The translations under genes were made by a program, and so were the position numbers. From Duganella sp. 1224 (lineage in GTDB: Bacteria > Pseudomonadota > Gammaproteobacteria > Burkholderiales > Burkholderiaceae_D), in the NCBI RefSeq assembly GCF_013408245.1, contig NZ_JACBYS010000012.1:1-64000 (forward strand): a stretch of DNA of 64,000 nucleotides, written 5' to 3'. The notes beneath the pieces were generated by a model. It was not told the DNA's origin and searched no databases. It saw only the letters and a list, made by a program, of their open reading frames with translations. Positions 17,029 to 25,921 of the stretch are shown piece by piece; positions within the stretch are counted from its first letter, which is position 1, and each line of letters opens with the position of its first letter.

Positions 17029-17736
17029 TTAGCCGCGCGGGGCGCCGAGGTAGAAGGCGCGCGGGGCGGCGAAGCTGGCGCGCACTTGTTTCGAGACCTC
17101 GTCGGCCAGCACTTCGTCGTCGCCAGCCTGCAGGCCGGCGTAGATGGCGTGGGCGATGTCGGCGGGCGCCGATTTGGGGGCGTCGACGTTGGCGGTCATG
17201 TCGGTGTCCATGTAGCCCATGTGGGCGGCCACCACCTGCGTGTTCTGGCCGGCCAGCTCGCCGCGCAGGCCATTGGTCAGCGCCCACGCGGCAGCCTTCG
17301 AGGCGCTGTAGGTGCCGGTGCTGGGGAAGCTGGCCCAGCTCAGCGCGGACAGGATGTTGATGATGGCGCCGCCGCCGTTGCGGCCCAGCACCGGGGCGAA
17401 GGCGTTGCTCAGGGCCAGCGGGCCGAAGAAGTTGGCTTCCAGCTCGGCGCGGGCGGCGTCCACCGCGTCCGGGCGGATCACGCCACCCACCACGTGGATG
17501 CCGGCGTTGTTGACCAGCAGCGTCAGGTCGGGGATGGCGCGCACCGCGGCGGCGATGTCGGCGGCGTTGGTGACGTCCAGCTTGAGCGGCGTGGCGCCGG
17601 CGATGTCCACCGTTTCCGGCTTGCGGGCGGCGGCGTAGACCTTGCGCGCGCCGGCCTGGACGGCGGCGGCGGCCAGCGCCTTGCCGAGGCCACGGTTGGC
17701 GCCGGTAACGAGCACTACTGCGTCTTTGAGGTTCAT
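17029..17736 (-). CDS. SDR-family oxidoreductase
   Basis: A 235-residue classical short-chain dehydrogenase/reductase. The NAD(P)-binding motif is VTGANRGLGK (about residues 10-19), followed by VNNAG, and the catalytic Ser/Tyr/Lys appear as SALSWAS and YSASKAA. The basic residue after the first glycine motif and AARKP favour NADPH. The substrate is unknown. The promoter region holds the same operator-like palindrome as the TetR gene upstream, so it is almost certainly repressed by that regulator and induced by a reactive carbonyl, quinone or similar compound. Confidence 0.9.
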   Translation of the reverse strand: MNLKDAVVLVTGANRGLGKALAAAAVQAGARKVYAAARKPETVDIAGATPLKLDVTNAADIAAAVRAIPDLTLLVNNAGIHVVGGVIRPDAVDAARAELEANFFGPLALSNAFAPVLGRNGGGAIINILSALSWASFPSTGTYSASKAAAWALTNGLRGELAGQNTQVVAAHMGYMDTDMTANVDAPKSAPADIAHAIYAGLQAGDDEVLADEVSKQVRASFAAPRAFYLGAPRG

Positions 17737-17768
17737 GATGTTTCCTTTCTGGAGGGTGGTTGGTCTTT

Positions 17769-17785
17769 AATATGACCGGTCGTCT
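17769..17785 (-). promoter_or_regulatory. TetR operator in front of the SDR gene
   Basis: AATATGACCGGTCGTCT, centred on the palindrome GACCGGTC, lies 33 bases upstream of the SDR start. It matches the site at 18392-18408 in 16 of 17 bases. Confidence 0.7.
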
Positions 17786-17806
17786 TAAAAATGGGCGAAA
17801 AAAAAT

Positions 17807-18385
17807 TTACGTCAGGATGCTGCGCACTACCATGCGGGTGTAACGGTCGAGCGGGGCGCGGCTTTGCTCGGCCTTGGCCCGCAGCACGGCGCCTTGCCAG
17901 GCGTCGTTGAGGAAGGCGGCCAGGTCGGCGGCCGGCAGCCGGTTGCCGATGCTGCCGTCGCGCTGGCCTTCGGCGATGACCGCTTCCAGCGCCGCGCTGG
18001 AACCGGCAAACGCCTGCCGCATGGCCTCGCGCATGGCCGGGATCTGGTTGGACAATTCGGTGCTGAAATTGCCCAGCAGGCAGCCGCAGTGGTAGTCGTT
18101 GGCGGCGTTGCCGGCGATCATGCGCTCGAAAAACTGCTGCAGCCGCGCCAGCGGCGCCAGGCTGCGGTCGTGCAGCACGGCGGCGATGTCGCCGATGGCC
18201 GCCACGTAACGCTGCAAGACTTCCATCCCCAGCGCTTCCTTGCTGGGGAAGTGGTTGTAGAACGAGCCTTTCGGCACCCCGGCAGCGTCGGTGATGTCTT
18301 GCACGCTGGTGGCGTTGAAGCCTTTGCTGTGCAGCAGGTCGACGCTGGTGGTGAGGATTTGCTCTTTGACGTTTGCTTTAGCCAT
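17807..18385 (-). CDS. TetR/AcrR-family transcriptional repressor
   Basis: A 192-residue regulator. The N-terminal helix-turn-helix is clear: SVQDITDAAGVPKGSFYNHF then PSKEAL. The C-terminal ligand domain includes the GCLLGNFSTELS segment common in the YcdC/NemR-like branch that controls small SDR or reductase genes. The start is the ATG at 18385; the frame is open further upstream but crosses the operator. One operator lies directly upstream (autoregulation) and a second lies between this gene and the SDR downstream. Confidence 0.9.
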   Translation of the reverse strand: MAKANVKEQILTTSVDLLHSKGFNATSVQDITDAAGVPKGSFYNHFPSKEALGMEVLQRYVAAIGDIAAVLHDRSLAPLARLQQFFERMIAGNAANDYHCGCLLGNFSTELSNQIPAMREAMRQAFAGSSAALEAVIAEGQRDGSIGNRLPAADLAAFLNDAWQGAVLRAKAEQSRAPLDRYTRMVVRSILT

Positions 18386-18391
18386 GTGTGT

Positions 18392-18408
18392 AATATGACT
18401 GGTCGTCT
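18392..18408 (-). promoter_or_regulatory. TetR autoregulatory operator
   Basis: AATATGACTGGTCGTCT lies 7 bases upstream of the TetR start and differs at one base from the site before the SDR gene. The position would block transcription of the repressor gene itself. Confidence 0.7.
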
Positions 18409-18483
18409 CAAAAAGATCAAGCGCTTTTTTTCTATGAAACTGATAGTATATTGGCGTCTGTGACTTTTTTCGGTGGAGAAGCA

Positions 18484-18735
18484 ATGAAAGCAGTTCTGTT
18501 GAGCGGTCTGTGTGCGGTCCTGTTGGCGGCGTGCGCGTCCCAACCCGAGGTGGCGGCTGATCCGGCCGCGCCGACCACGGCGGCAGTCAAGTGCAAGGGC
18601 AATTACGACGACGCGCCGACCGGCAGCTCGATCAAGCGCCGCGATTGCTCGTCCAATCCGGACGTGCAGAACGCCAATGCCGAGCAATTGCTGGACCAGC
18701 GCCGTTTCACCATGCCGACCGGCCAGAACCGCTAA
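18484..18735 (+). CDS. Small lipoprotein, unknown function
   Basis: An 83-residue protein with a lipoprotein signal and lipobox LLAAC (cysteine about 18), then a short acidic, proline-rich spacer. The rest (VKCKGNYDDAPTGSSIKRRD and DVQNANAEQLLDQRR) has two cysteines that could pair. A GGTGGAG ribosome site precedes the ATG. It would be anchored in the envelope. No family recognised. It is divergent from the TetR gene. Confidence 0.8.
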   Translation: MKAVLLSGLCAVLLAACASQPEVAADPAAPTTAAVKCKGNYDDAPTGSSIKRRDCSSNPDVQNANAEQLLDQRRFTMPTGQNR

Positions 18736-18873
18736 GCGCCACCGCCACGCCAGCGTTTAAGTAGCGTAAAGTAACAATTTCCTGCCGATATGTCGCGGCG
18801 GGCGGCGCTCTTGGTATGATTCCCGATGCCCGGCCACAAGCCGGTATATTTCTTATAACATCGGAGAGTTCGA

Positions 18874-20931
18874 ATGAGATTCCCCTTGCTGTTGCTGGGC
18901 GCCGCCATGGCCTCCAGCGCGCTGGCCGCGCCGCGCGGTTTCACGGTAGAAGACCTGGTCAAGATGGAGCGGGTCGGCAACCCGGTGCTGTCGCCGGATG
19001 CGACGCGCGTGGTGTACACCGTGCGCACCACCGATCTGGATAAGAACCGTGGCAATACCCAGCTGTACCTGCTGGACCTGCGCCATCCGCAGGCGGCGCC
19101 GGTGCGCCTGACCCAGGCCGCCGCCAGCAGTTCGGATCCGGAATGGGCGCCGAACGGCGAGGCGATTTATTTCCTGTCGGGCCGCTCCGGTTCGTCGCAG
19201 GTGTGGCGCCTGCCGCTGACCGGCGGCGAGGCCAGCAAGGTGACCGACCTGCCGCTGGACGTCGATAACTTCCGCCTGTCGCCGCAGGGCGACCGCCTGC
19301 TCTTCAGCATGGCCGTGTTCCGCGATTGCGCCGACCTGGCGTGCACCAGGAAACGCCTGGACGAGCAGGCCAAGGTCAAGGCCAGCGGCAAGGTGTACGA
19401 CAAGCTGTTCGTGCGCCACTGGGACACCTGGGCCGATGGCCGCAACAATGTGCTGTACTCGGCGCCGATCGACGCCAGCGGCAAGGTCAGCGCGCAGCCG
19501 GTCAGCCTGAGCGGCATGCTGGACGGCGATGTGCCGTCCAAGCCGTTCGGCGACCATGACGAATACCACTTCAGCCCGGACGGCAAGACCGTGGCCTTCT
19601 CGGCCCGCATCGCCGGCCGCACCGAGGCGTGGTCGACCAACTTCGATGTCTACACGGTGCCGGCCGCCGGCGGCACGCCGACCAATCTGACCGCGGACAA
19701 CCCGGCCTGGGACACCAAGGCGATCTACTCGCCGGACGGCAAGACGCTGGCCTACGTGGCGATGACCAAGCCGACCTTTGAGGCCGACCGCTTCCACCTG
19801 GTGCTGGTCGACGTCGCCACCGGCAAGAAACGCACCGTGGCCGACCATTGGGACCGCTCGATTGCCGACTACCGCTGGACGCCGGACAGCAAGGCCATCC
19901 TGGCCAGCGCCGACGACATCGGCCAGCACCGCCTGTTCGCGATCGACGCCGCCAGCGGCAAGGTGACGGCGCTGACCGGCAAGGGTTATGTGGCCGGCTT
20001 CGACGTGGCCCGGGACACCATCGTGATGGCGCAGGCGCACCTGACCTCGGGCGCGCAGCTGTTCAAGTTCAAGCTGGGCGGCTCGGGCGAGAAAGCCGAG
20101 CAGCTGACGCACCTGAACGAGGCCGCGCTGGCCGACGTCAAGTTTGGCGAGTACGAGCAGTTCTCGTTCACCGGCGCCAATGGCGACACGGTGTACGGCC
20201 ACGTGATGAAGCCGTGGAACGCGCAGCCGGGCCAGAAATACCCGATCGCCTTCCTGGTGCACGGCGGTCCGCAGGGCAGCTTCGGCAACTCGTGGAGCTA
20301 TCGCTGGAATCCGCAGGTGTACGCGGGCGCCGGCTATGCCACGGTGTTCATCGACTTCCACGGTTCGACCGGCTATGGACAGAAGTTCACCGACTCGATC
20401 AGCGGCGACTGGGGCGGCAAGCCGCTGGAGGACCTGCAGAAGGGCCTGGCGGCGGCGGTGCAGAAGTTCCCGTGGCTGGACCGCGACAACAGCTGCGCGC
20501 TGGGCGCGTCCTACGGCGGCTTCATGATGAACTGGATCCAGGGTAACTGGCCGGATGGCTTCAAGTGCATAGTCAACCACGACGGCGTGTTCGATGCGCG
20601 CGGCATGGCGTATTCGACCGAGGAAATCTGGTTCACCGAGTGGGAAAACGGCGGTCCGTACTACGACGTGCCGGAGCAGCACGAGAAGTTCAACCCGGCG
20701 CTGAAGGTGAAGAACTGGAAGACGCCGATGCTGGTGGTGCAGGGCGACCTGGACTTCCGCATTCCGACCGCGCAGGGCATCGGCGCGTTCACCGCGCTGC
20801 AGCGTCGCGGCATTCCGAGCAAGTTCCTGTTCTTCCCGGACGAGAACCACTGGGTGCTGAAGCCGGCCAACTCGGTGCTGTGGCATCACACGGTGATCGA
20901 CTGGCTCGACACCTACATCAAGAAAAACTAA
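18874..20931 (+). CDS. Exported S9-family dipeptidyl/acylaminoacyl peptidase
   Basis: A 685-residue serine peptidase with a signal peptide (about 1-19, SALAA-P). Propeller repeats with SPDATRVVY, SPDGKTVAF and SPDGKTLAY fill residues 20-420. The catalytic domain has HGGPQGSF (oxyanion region), GASYGG (S546), GDLDFR (D627) and ENHWV (H659). It resembles the DPP5/S9C group, which releases dipeptides. It is followed at once by an M1 aminopeptidase on the same strand. A GGAG ribosome site precedes the ATG. Confidence 0.9.
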   Translation: MRFPLLLLGAAMASSALAAPRGFTVEDLVKMERVGNPVLSPDATRVVYTVRTTDLDKNRGNTQLYLLDLRHPQAAPVRLTQAAASSSDPEWAPNGEAIYFLSGRSGSSQVWRLPLTGGEASKVTDLPLDVDNFRLSPQGDRLLFSMAVFRDCADLACTRKRLDEQAKVKASGKVYDKLFVRHWDTWADGRNNVLYSAPIDASGKVSAQPVSLSGMLDGDVPSKPFGDHDEYHFSPDGKTVAFSARIAGRTEAWSTNFDVYTVPAAGGTPTNLTADNPAWDTKAIYSPDGKTLAYVAMTKPTFEADRFHLVLVDVATGKKRTVADHWDRSIADYRWTPDSKAILASADDIGQHRLFAIDAASGKVTALTGKGYVAGFDVARDTIVMAQAHLTSGAQLFKFKLGGSGEKAEQLTHLNEAALADVKFGEYEQFSFTGANGDTVYGHVMKPWNAQPGQKYPIAFLVHGGPQGSFGNSWSYRWNPQVYAGAGYATVFIDFHGSTGYGQKFTDSISGDWGGKPLEDLQKGLAAAVQKFPWLDRDNSCALGASYGGFMMNWIQGNWPDGFKCIVNHDGVFDARGMAYSTEEIWFTEWENGGPYYDVPEQHEKFNPALKVKNWKTPMLVVQGDLDFRIPTAQGIGAFTALQRRGIPSKFLFFPDENHWVLKPANSVLWHHTVIDWLDTYIKKN

Positions 20932-20982
20932 GACCAGTTATGCGCCCGCGCTGCGCGGGTGTTTCCACATTCGGGAGATTCA

Positions 20983-23601
20983 ATGAAAAAGTATCTGATC
21001 GCCGCCGCCGTGGCGCTGGCTGTTGGCGGCGCCTGCGCCGCCGACGCGGCGCCGCGCGCTGAAAACGCTTACCTGTCGCAGGCCGATGCCGCCGCCCGTT
21101 CGGCGCGCGTCAGCAATGTCGATTACACGCTGGCCTTCACCCTGACCGGCAAGGAAAGCTTCAGCGGCACCACCACGCTGAGCTTCGACCTGAAAGACGC
21201 GGCGCAGCCGCTGACCATCGATCTGGACAAGGCCACCATCGCCAGCCTGACCGTCAACGGCAAGGCTGTCACGCCGCAGTACAACCAGTGGTTCATCACG
21301 CTGGCGCCGGCCGACCTGGTGGCCGGCCGCAACACCGTCACCATCGTCTACAGCCGTTTGCACAGCACCAACGGCGAGGGCCTGCACCGCATGGTGGACC
21401 CGGTCGATGGTCGCGTCTACACCTACTCGCATTTCGAGCCGGCTGCCGCGCACCAGATGTTCCCGGTGTTCGATCAGCCGGACCTGAAGGGCACCTACCA
21501 GGTGACGGTATCCACGCCGGCCGACTGGGTGGTGTCGTCCACCACGCGCGAGACCAGCGTCAAGGACGTCGACGGCGGCAAGCTGTGGACCTTCCCGCGC
21601 TCAAAGAAACTGAGCCCGTATAACTTCTCGATGCACGCCGGCCCGTACAAGGTGTGGGAGGACAACAGCGGCAAGTATCCGATGCGCCTGTTCGCGCGCC
21701 AGTCGGTGGCGTCGCAGGTGTCGCCGCAGGACTGGTTCAAGTACACCAAGGCCGGGCTGGCGTTCTTCGACCAGTACTTCGGCATCCCTTACCAGTTCGA
21801 GAAGTACGACCAGCTGCTGGTGCCGGACTTCCTGTACGGCGCGATGGAGAACGCCGCCGCCATCACCTTCGCCGAGGGCCGCTTCCTGCACAAGGAGGAG
21901 ATGACCACGGCGCAGAAGGAATCGCTGGCCGGCGTCATCAACCACGAGATGGCGCACCAGTGGTTTGGCGACCTGGTGACGATGAAGTGGTGGAACGGCC
22001 TGTGGCTGAACGAGAGCTTCGCGTCCTTCATGGGCACGCTGGCGACCGCCGAGGCCACCGAGTTCGCCAACGCCTGGCAAAGCTTCTACTCGGGCGGCAA
22101 GCAGGCGGCCTATGTGCAGGACCAGCGCGTGACCACGCACGCGATCGAAACGCCGGTGCCGTCGACCGCCAACGCGTTCGACAATATCGACGCGATTACC
22201 TACTCGAAGGGCGCGTCGACGCTGAAGCAGTTGCGCCACCTGCTGGGCGAGGAGGTGTTCCGCAAGGGCGTGCATAACTACCTGGTCAAGTACCAGTACC
22301 AGAATGCGACGCTGGATAACTTCATCGGCAGCCTGGCGGAAGCGGCCAACCGCGATCTGAGCGGCTGGACCAGGGAGTGGCTGTACGAGCCGGGCGTGAA
22401 CACCATCGCCGCCGAGTTCAGCTGCGCCGGCGGCAAGGTGTCGTCGTTCACGCTGCGCCAGACGGCGAGCAAGGAGCTGCCGACGCTGCGCGAGCAGCGC
22501 GTGCAGGTGGGGCTGTTCAAGCTGGGCAAGGATGGCCTGACGCTGGACAAAAACGTCGCCATCACCTACAAGGGCGCGGCCACGGTGGTGCCGGAGCTGA
22601 AGGGCGCGGCCTGCCCGGATCTGGTGTATCCGAACTACCAGGACTGGGGCTTCGCCAAGGTGCAGCTGGATAAGAAGTCGTTCGCGACGGCGCAATCGAG
22701 CCTGCGCAAGGTGGACGATCCGCTGCTGCGCTCCATGCTGTGGCAAAGCCTGTGGGATGGCGTGCGCGACGCGCAGCTGCCGCTGAACGCTTACCTGACG
22801 ACGGTGCTGGCCAATGCGCCGCAGGAGCAGGATTACACGCTGCTGGGCGACATCCTGGAGAAGGTGCAGGCGTCGGTCGGCTACCTGAATCTGATGGGCG
22901 ATTCGGCTTACCGGAAGCAGGTGACGGCGCAGCTGGAGCAGATGAGCTTCAAGGCGGCCAGCGCGGCCAGCGACAAGAACTTCCAGCGCCGCTGGTTCTC
23001 GACGTATGTGAGCCTGGCGTCCAGCCCGGCCGCGCTGAAGCAGCTGGCGGATATCCTGAACGGCAAGCTGGTGGTGCCGGGCCTGAATGTGTCGCAGGAT
23101 GTGCGCTGGACGATTCTGCGCCGCCTGAACCGCTTTGCGTACCCGGGCACGGAGGCGCTGCTCGCTGCTGAACAGGCGCAGGACAAGTCGGACAGCGGCC
23201 AGCAGGCGGCGATCGCGGCGATGGTGATACGTCCGGATGCCAAGGTCAAGGCGGAATGGGCGGCGACGATTGCCGATCTGCAGACCAAGCTGCCGTTTTC
23301 CAAGGTGCGCACGGCGATGGGCAGCATGTATCCGCCCGAGCAGCGCGCGCTGGGCGAGCTGACGGCGCAGCAGCGCCTGGACACGCTGGGGGCGGTGGAC
23401 AAGGCGGCGGGGCCGGTGTACATGCGCGCGTACGCGGCGTCGATGATCCCGGCAGCCTGCACGCCGGCCAGCGTGCAGCGCCTGGATGCGGCGATTGCCA
23501 AATTGACCGATCTGTCGACCGGTACCCGCCGCGCCTTGCTGGTCACGCGCCAGGAAGACGCGCGCTGCGTGGCCATCAAGAAGGCGATGACGGCGCATTA
23601 A
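20983..23601 (+). CDS. Exported M1-family aminopeptidase
   Basis: An 872-residue zinc aminopeptidase with a signal peptide (about 1-20). The M1 signatures are exact: substrate-anchoring GAMEN (286-290), zinc motif HEMAH (H321, E322, H325) and the third ligand in WLNESF (E344). A long helical C-terminal domain follows. It would remove N-terminal residues from peptides in the periplasm, complementing the upstream S9 peptidase, 51 bases away. The start ATG at 20983 has a GGGAG site and leads into the signal peptide; an ATG 24 bases earlier does not. A strong terminator follows. Confidence 0.92.
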   Translation: MKKYLIAAAVALAVGGACAADAAPRAENAYLSQADAAARSARVSNVDYTLAFTLTGKESFSGTTTLSFDLKDAAQPLTIDLDKATIASLTVNGKAVTPQYNQWFITLAPADLVAGRNTVTIVYSRLHSTNGEGLHRMVDPVDGRVYTYSHFEPAAAHQMFPVFDQPDLKGTYQVTVSTPADWVVSSTTRETSVKDVDGGKLWTFPRSKKLSPYNFSMHAGPYKVWEDNSGKYPMRLFARQSVASQVSPQDWFKYTKAGLAFFDQYFGIPYQFEKYDQLLVPDFLYGAMENAAAITFAEGRFLHKEEMTTAQKESLAGVINHEMAHQWFGDLVTMKWWNGLWLNESFASFMGTLATAEATEFANAWQSFYSGGKQAAYVQDQRVTTHAIETPVPSTANAFDNIDAITYSKGASTLKQLRHLLGEEVFRKGVHNYLVKYQYQNATLDNFIGSLAEAANRDLSGWTREWLYEPGVNTIAAEFSCAGGKVSSFTLRQTASKELPTLREQRVQVGLFKLGKDGLTLDKNVAITYKGAATVVPELKGAACPDLVYPNYQDWGFAKVQLDKKSFATAQSSLRKVDDPLLRSMLWQSLWDGVRDAQLPLNAYLTTVLANAPQEQDYTLLGDILEKVQASVGYLNLMGDSAYRKQVTAQLEQMSFKAASAASDKNFQRRWFSTYVSLASSPAALKQLADILNGKLVVPGLNVSQDVRWTILRRLNRFAYPGTEALLAAEQAQDKSDSGQQAAIAAMVIRPDAKVKAEWAATIADLQTKLPFSKVRTAMGSMYPPEQRALGELTAQQRLDTLGAVDKAAGPVYMRAYAASMIPAACTPASVQRLDAAIAKLTDLSTGTRRALLVTRQEDARCVAIKKAMTAH

Positions 23602-23623
23602 GCCTTTGTTGCCGCCGCGCTTT

Positions 23624-23656
23624 AAAGCCAGCCCGTTTTGGGCTGGCTTTTTTTTT
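23624..23656 (+). terminator. Rho-independent terminator after the M1 aminopeptidase
   Basis: An 11-bp stem (23624-23634 with 23640-23650), GTTTT loop and nine T. The arms begin with AAA, so it may also work for the gene converging from the right. Confidence 0.9.
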
Positions 23657-24284
23657 ATTCAAATGCGACGTCTTCGATGCGGAAGCGCAGCTTGCGCCGC
23701 TCCGGCAGATCCCAGCCTTGGCCGGGCGTGGTGTCGCGTGGGCGCGGCGGCGGCTCCGGCGCGGCGGCCGGCCGGGCCAGCAACTGCGTCTGCAATGCGG
23801 TCAGCAGGGCGGCCGCGGATGTGTCGCAGAGTGCCGCCGCGGCGCCAGCCACGCCGGGCGGTTGCCGCTTTATTTCGGCGCGCAGCAGGCAGGCTTTTTT
23901 GAAGTGTTGGTCTTCAGGGCGTTTGATGCTGAGATCGGTCCAGGCGTTGCGCGTGGTGCGGGCAAATGATTGGGCGAATTGGTTGGGGGTGGTCGGCCGT
24001 CCTTTGTGGAGGATGTCGTCGCCGACAACGCGGGCGTAGTTGTGGTCGCCGTAGCTCCAGGAGCGTAGCTCGGTGCCCTCTGGCAGGAACAGCGATTTCC
24101 ACTGGTAGCCGCGGATGTTTGCCGGGTCGCAGCCCTTGGCCAGCCTGGTTTGTTCGCGCAGCCAAAGCTCGATGGCGCTGTTGATGGCGGGCGACAGGTC
24201 TTGTGTACCGCCCCGCCGCTGTAGTTGGGTAATCAGGCGGAGCAGGGTGTCCGTGTCGACCTGCAGGGACATTGTGGATTTCAT
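23655..24284 (-). CDS. Hypothetical protein with ribbon-helix-helix-like N-terminus
   Basis: A 209-residue protein. Residues 5-45 (SLQVDTDTLLRLITQLQ, then LSPAINSAIELWLREQ) have the strand-helix-helix pattern of ribbon-helix-helix DNA-binding domains. The middle (GYQWKSLFLPEGTELRSWSY and YARVVGDDILHKGRPTTPNQ) looks like a small beta domain, similar in flavour to RAMA-like domains; the tail is alanine/proline-rich. No function is assigned. The start ATG at 24284 has AGGAGAAAT before it. Its upstream region carries three plus three octamer repeats, the sort of array RHH proteins bind, so it is probably an autoregulated DNA-binding protein. Confidence 0.6.
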   Translation of the reverse strand: MKSTMSLQVDTDTLLRLITQLQRRGGTQDLSPAINSAIELWLREQTRLAKGCDPANIRGYQWKSLFLPEGTELRSWSYGDHNYARVVGDDILHKGRPTTPNQFAQSFARTTRNAWTDLSIKRPEDQHFKKACLLRAEIKRQPPGVAGAAAALCDTSAAALLTALQTQLLARPAAAPEPPPRPRDTTPGQGWDLPERRKLRFRIEDVAFE

Positions 24285-24377
24285 TCTATTTCTCCTTCTA
24301 TTTTCTTCTATTTAGATCTGTAATTTTCTGCAAAGTTCGGGGCAGAAGAAAATAGAAAAAAATAGAAGGAAATAGAA
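24284..24377. repeat. Octamer array: three TTCTATTT facing three AAATAGAA
   Basis: TTCTATTT occurs at 24284, 24296 and 24306; its reverse complement AAATAGAA occurs at 24350, 24360 and 24370. Spacing is 10-12 bases, one helical turn, and the two triplets face each other across about 36 bases. The array fills the promoter of the RHH-like gene at 24284 and is far lower in GC than its surroundings. Confidence 0.75.
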
Positions 24378-24441
24378 GCGAAAGCAGAAGGAAATCCACA
24401 CGGGGACGCGATACACGCCCCCTGTGTGTATAGAGCCGGAA

Positions 24442-24858
24442 TTATTTTGCCGGCGGCGGGGCGACGTCTTGCGTGTTGAGGACGCAGGTGCCGGCGCGGC
24501 AGGTGGCGCCGGGATCGCTGATGGCGATGCAGGTGGACATCATGCCCTGGCTGTTGTTGTCGGCGCGGCGCGCGGCCGAATGCAGTTCGACCAGCGACTT
24601 GAGCTTGGCGCCGTTGTCGTTTTTGCTGGACCAGGCGATATAGTTTTCCGGGCCGCCACACGCCTTGGCGCCGGTGCCGATGGTGTGGCACTGGCTGTCG
24701 CTGTCGCAAGCGAGGTTGCTGTTGGCTGCCTGGATTTGCTGCCACAGGCCGGCGCTGGAATTGTCCGGCATCGGCGTGGTCTGGCGCGCGCCGGCGCAGG
24801 CGGTGAGAAGTAGCAGGCTGGCGGCGGCCAGGCGCAGGGTGTGTGACAGTGTGGTCAT
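24442..24858 (-). CDS. Lipoprotein with four to six cysteines, unknown function
   Basis: A 138-residue lipoprotein: signal with lipobox LLTAC (cysteine about 21), then a compact cysteine-rich domain (LACDSDSQCHTIGTGAKACG, later STCIAISDPGATCRAGTC) that should form disulfides outside the cytoplasm. Its start overlaps the stop of the gene upstream by four bases (ATGA at 24858-24855), so the two are co-translated and probably work together. No family recognised with certainty. Confidence 0.75.
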   Translation of the reverse strand: MTTLSHTLRLAAASLLLLTACAGARQTTPMPDNSSAGLWQQIQAANSNLACDSDSQCHTIGTGAKACGGPENYIAWSSKNDNGAKLKSLVELHSAARRADNNSQGMMSTCIAISDPGATCRAGTCVLNTQDVAPPPAK

Positions 24859-25865
24859 GGTTGGCTCTCGCTGGTTGGCATGGGTTCGCGCAGGCGGGCT
24901 TTGCGCGCCACGCCGTCCGGCCCGAACAGGATGGTGAATTCGGCCGGCTGCTCGCCGTTGCGCGCTGGTGGGTAAGTGTAACGCCAGATCTGGTAGCCGC
25001 TGTCGAAGCTGATGGTTTGCGCCGGGCCGAGGCGGGCGCGCATCTGGTCGGCGGTGCGGTAATCGTCGGCCAGCGCGGTGTCGGCGGGGCCGGGCGGGCT
25101 GTCCATGTCGTCGAAGGTCAGCAGGGTGTCGTCGGACCAGCCACGGTCCCAGATCGGCGCGTAGTAGCTGCGGTCGAGCAGTACCTGGCAATCGCAGTAG
25201 GGAAGCGTGGCCGGCGTTTGCGTGCCGCCGGCGTACAGGGCGCGCAGCGGCAGGGTGGCGCTGCGGTTGCCGTCGCGCAGGGTGATGGCGAAGACCGGGC
25301 GTTCTGCGAAGAACAGGTAGTTGCCTTCGGGGCTGTTGCACACGCGGTCGGGGCTGGTGAACAGTTCGCCCAGCCAGGCGAAAATCTGGGCGTTGTTGGA
25401 GAGCAGGCCGGCTTCGACGCCGACCAGGCATTCCAGGCGCAGGTCGCCAAGGCGGCGCGTGCCCTCGGGCACGTTGGGGCTGCGCACCTGGGCGCGCCAG
25501 GTCAGGGTGCTGGTCTTGCGGCTGGCGATCAGGGCGGCGTCCTCTTTTGCCGCCTGGGCGTTGCGCTCCAGCGTGAAGCTGTGGTCGGCGGCCACCGGCA
25601 CCGGCAGCGAGACGGTGTCGCCGGCGACGCGCAGGCTGATGCCGTCCAGCTGCGTGCTGGGCAGGCGCGGCAGCAGCTGGAAGCGCAGCGTGGCTTGCGG
25701 CGCCAGCGCGTGGTGGCGCGCGAAGATGTCCATGCCGGCCAGCATTTTGCGGTAGGACTTGTCGACCGGGTCGCGGGTGGCGGCGACCGTGACGCTGGGC
25801 GCGGCGGTCTGGGCGGCGGCGGTGCCGGCCAGCAAGCAGGCGAGCAGAAAAGTCAGTGAACGCAT
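24855..25865 (-). CDS. Exported hypothetical protein, about 336 residues
   Basis: Starts with a signal peptide (about 1-19, GTAAAQ). The rest is a soluble, mainly beta-rich protein with four or more cysteines (LRLECLVG, DRVCNSPEG, YCDCQVLLDRS). I do not recognise a family. The start ATG at 25865 leads directly into the signal sequence; an in-frame ATG 18 bases earlier is possible. It is translationally coupled to the small lipoprotein downstream, which suggests an envelope complex or a secreted enzyme with its partner. Confidence 0.7.
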   Translation of the reverse strand: MRSLTFLLACLLAGTAAAQTAAPSVTVAATRDPVDKSYRKMLAGMDIFARHHALAPQATLRFQLLPRLPSTQLDGISLRVAGDTVSLPVPVAADHSFTLERNAQAAKEDAALIASRKTSTLTWRAQVRSPNVPEGTRRLGDLRLECLVGVEAGLLSNNAQIFAWLGELFTSPDRVCNSPEGNYLFFAERPVFAITLRDGNRSATLPLRALYAGGTQTPATLPYCDCQVLLDRSYYAPIWDRGWSDDTLLTFDDMDSPPGPADTALADDYRTADQMRARLGPAQTISFDSGYQIWRYTYPPARNGEQPAEFTILFGPDGVARKARLREPMPTSESQP

Positions 25866-25921
25866 GGGGCCAGCGTAAAGCATTGCGGCCGGCAATGTCG
25901 CACCGCTGGCGCGGCGGCGGT

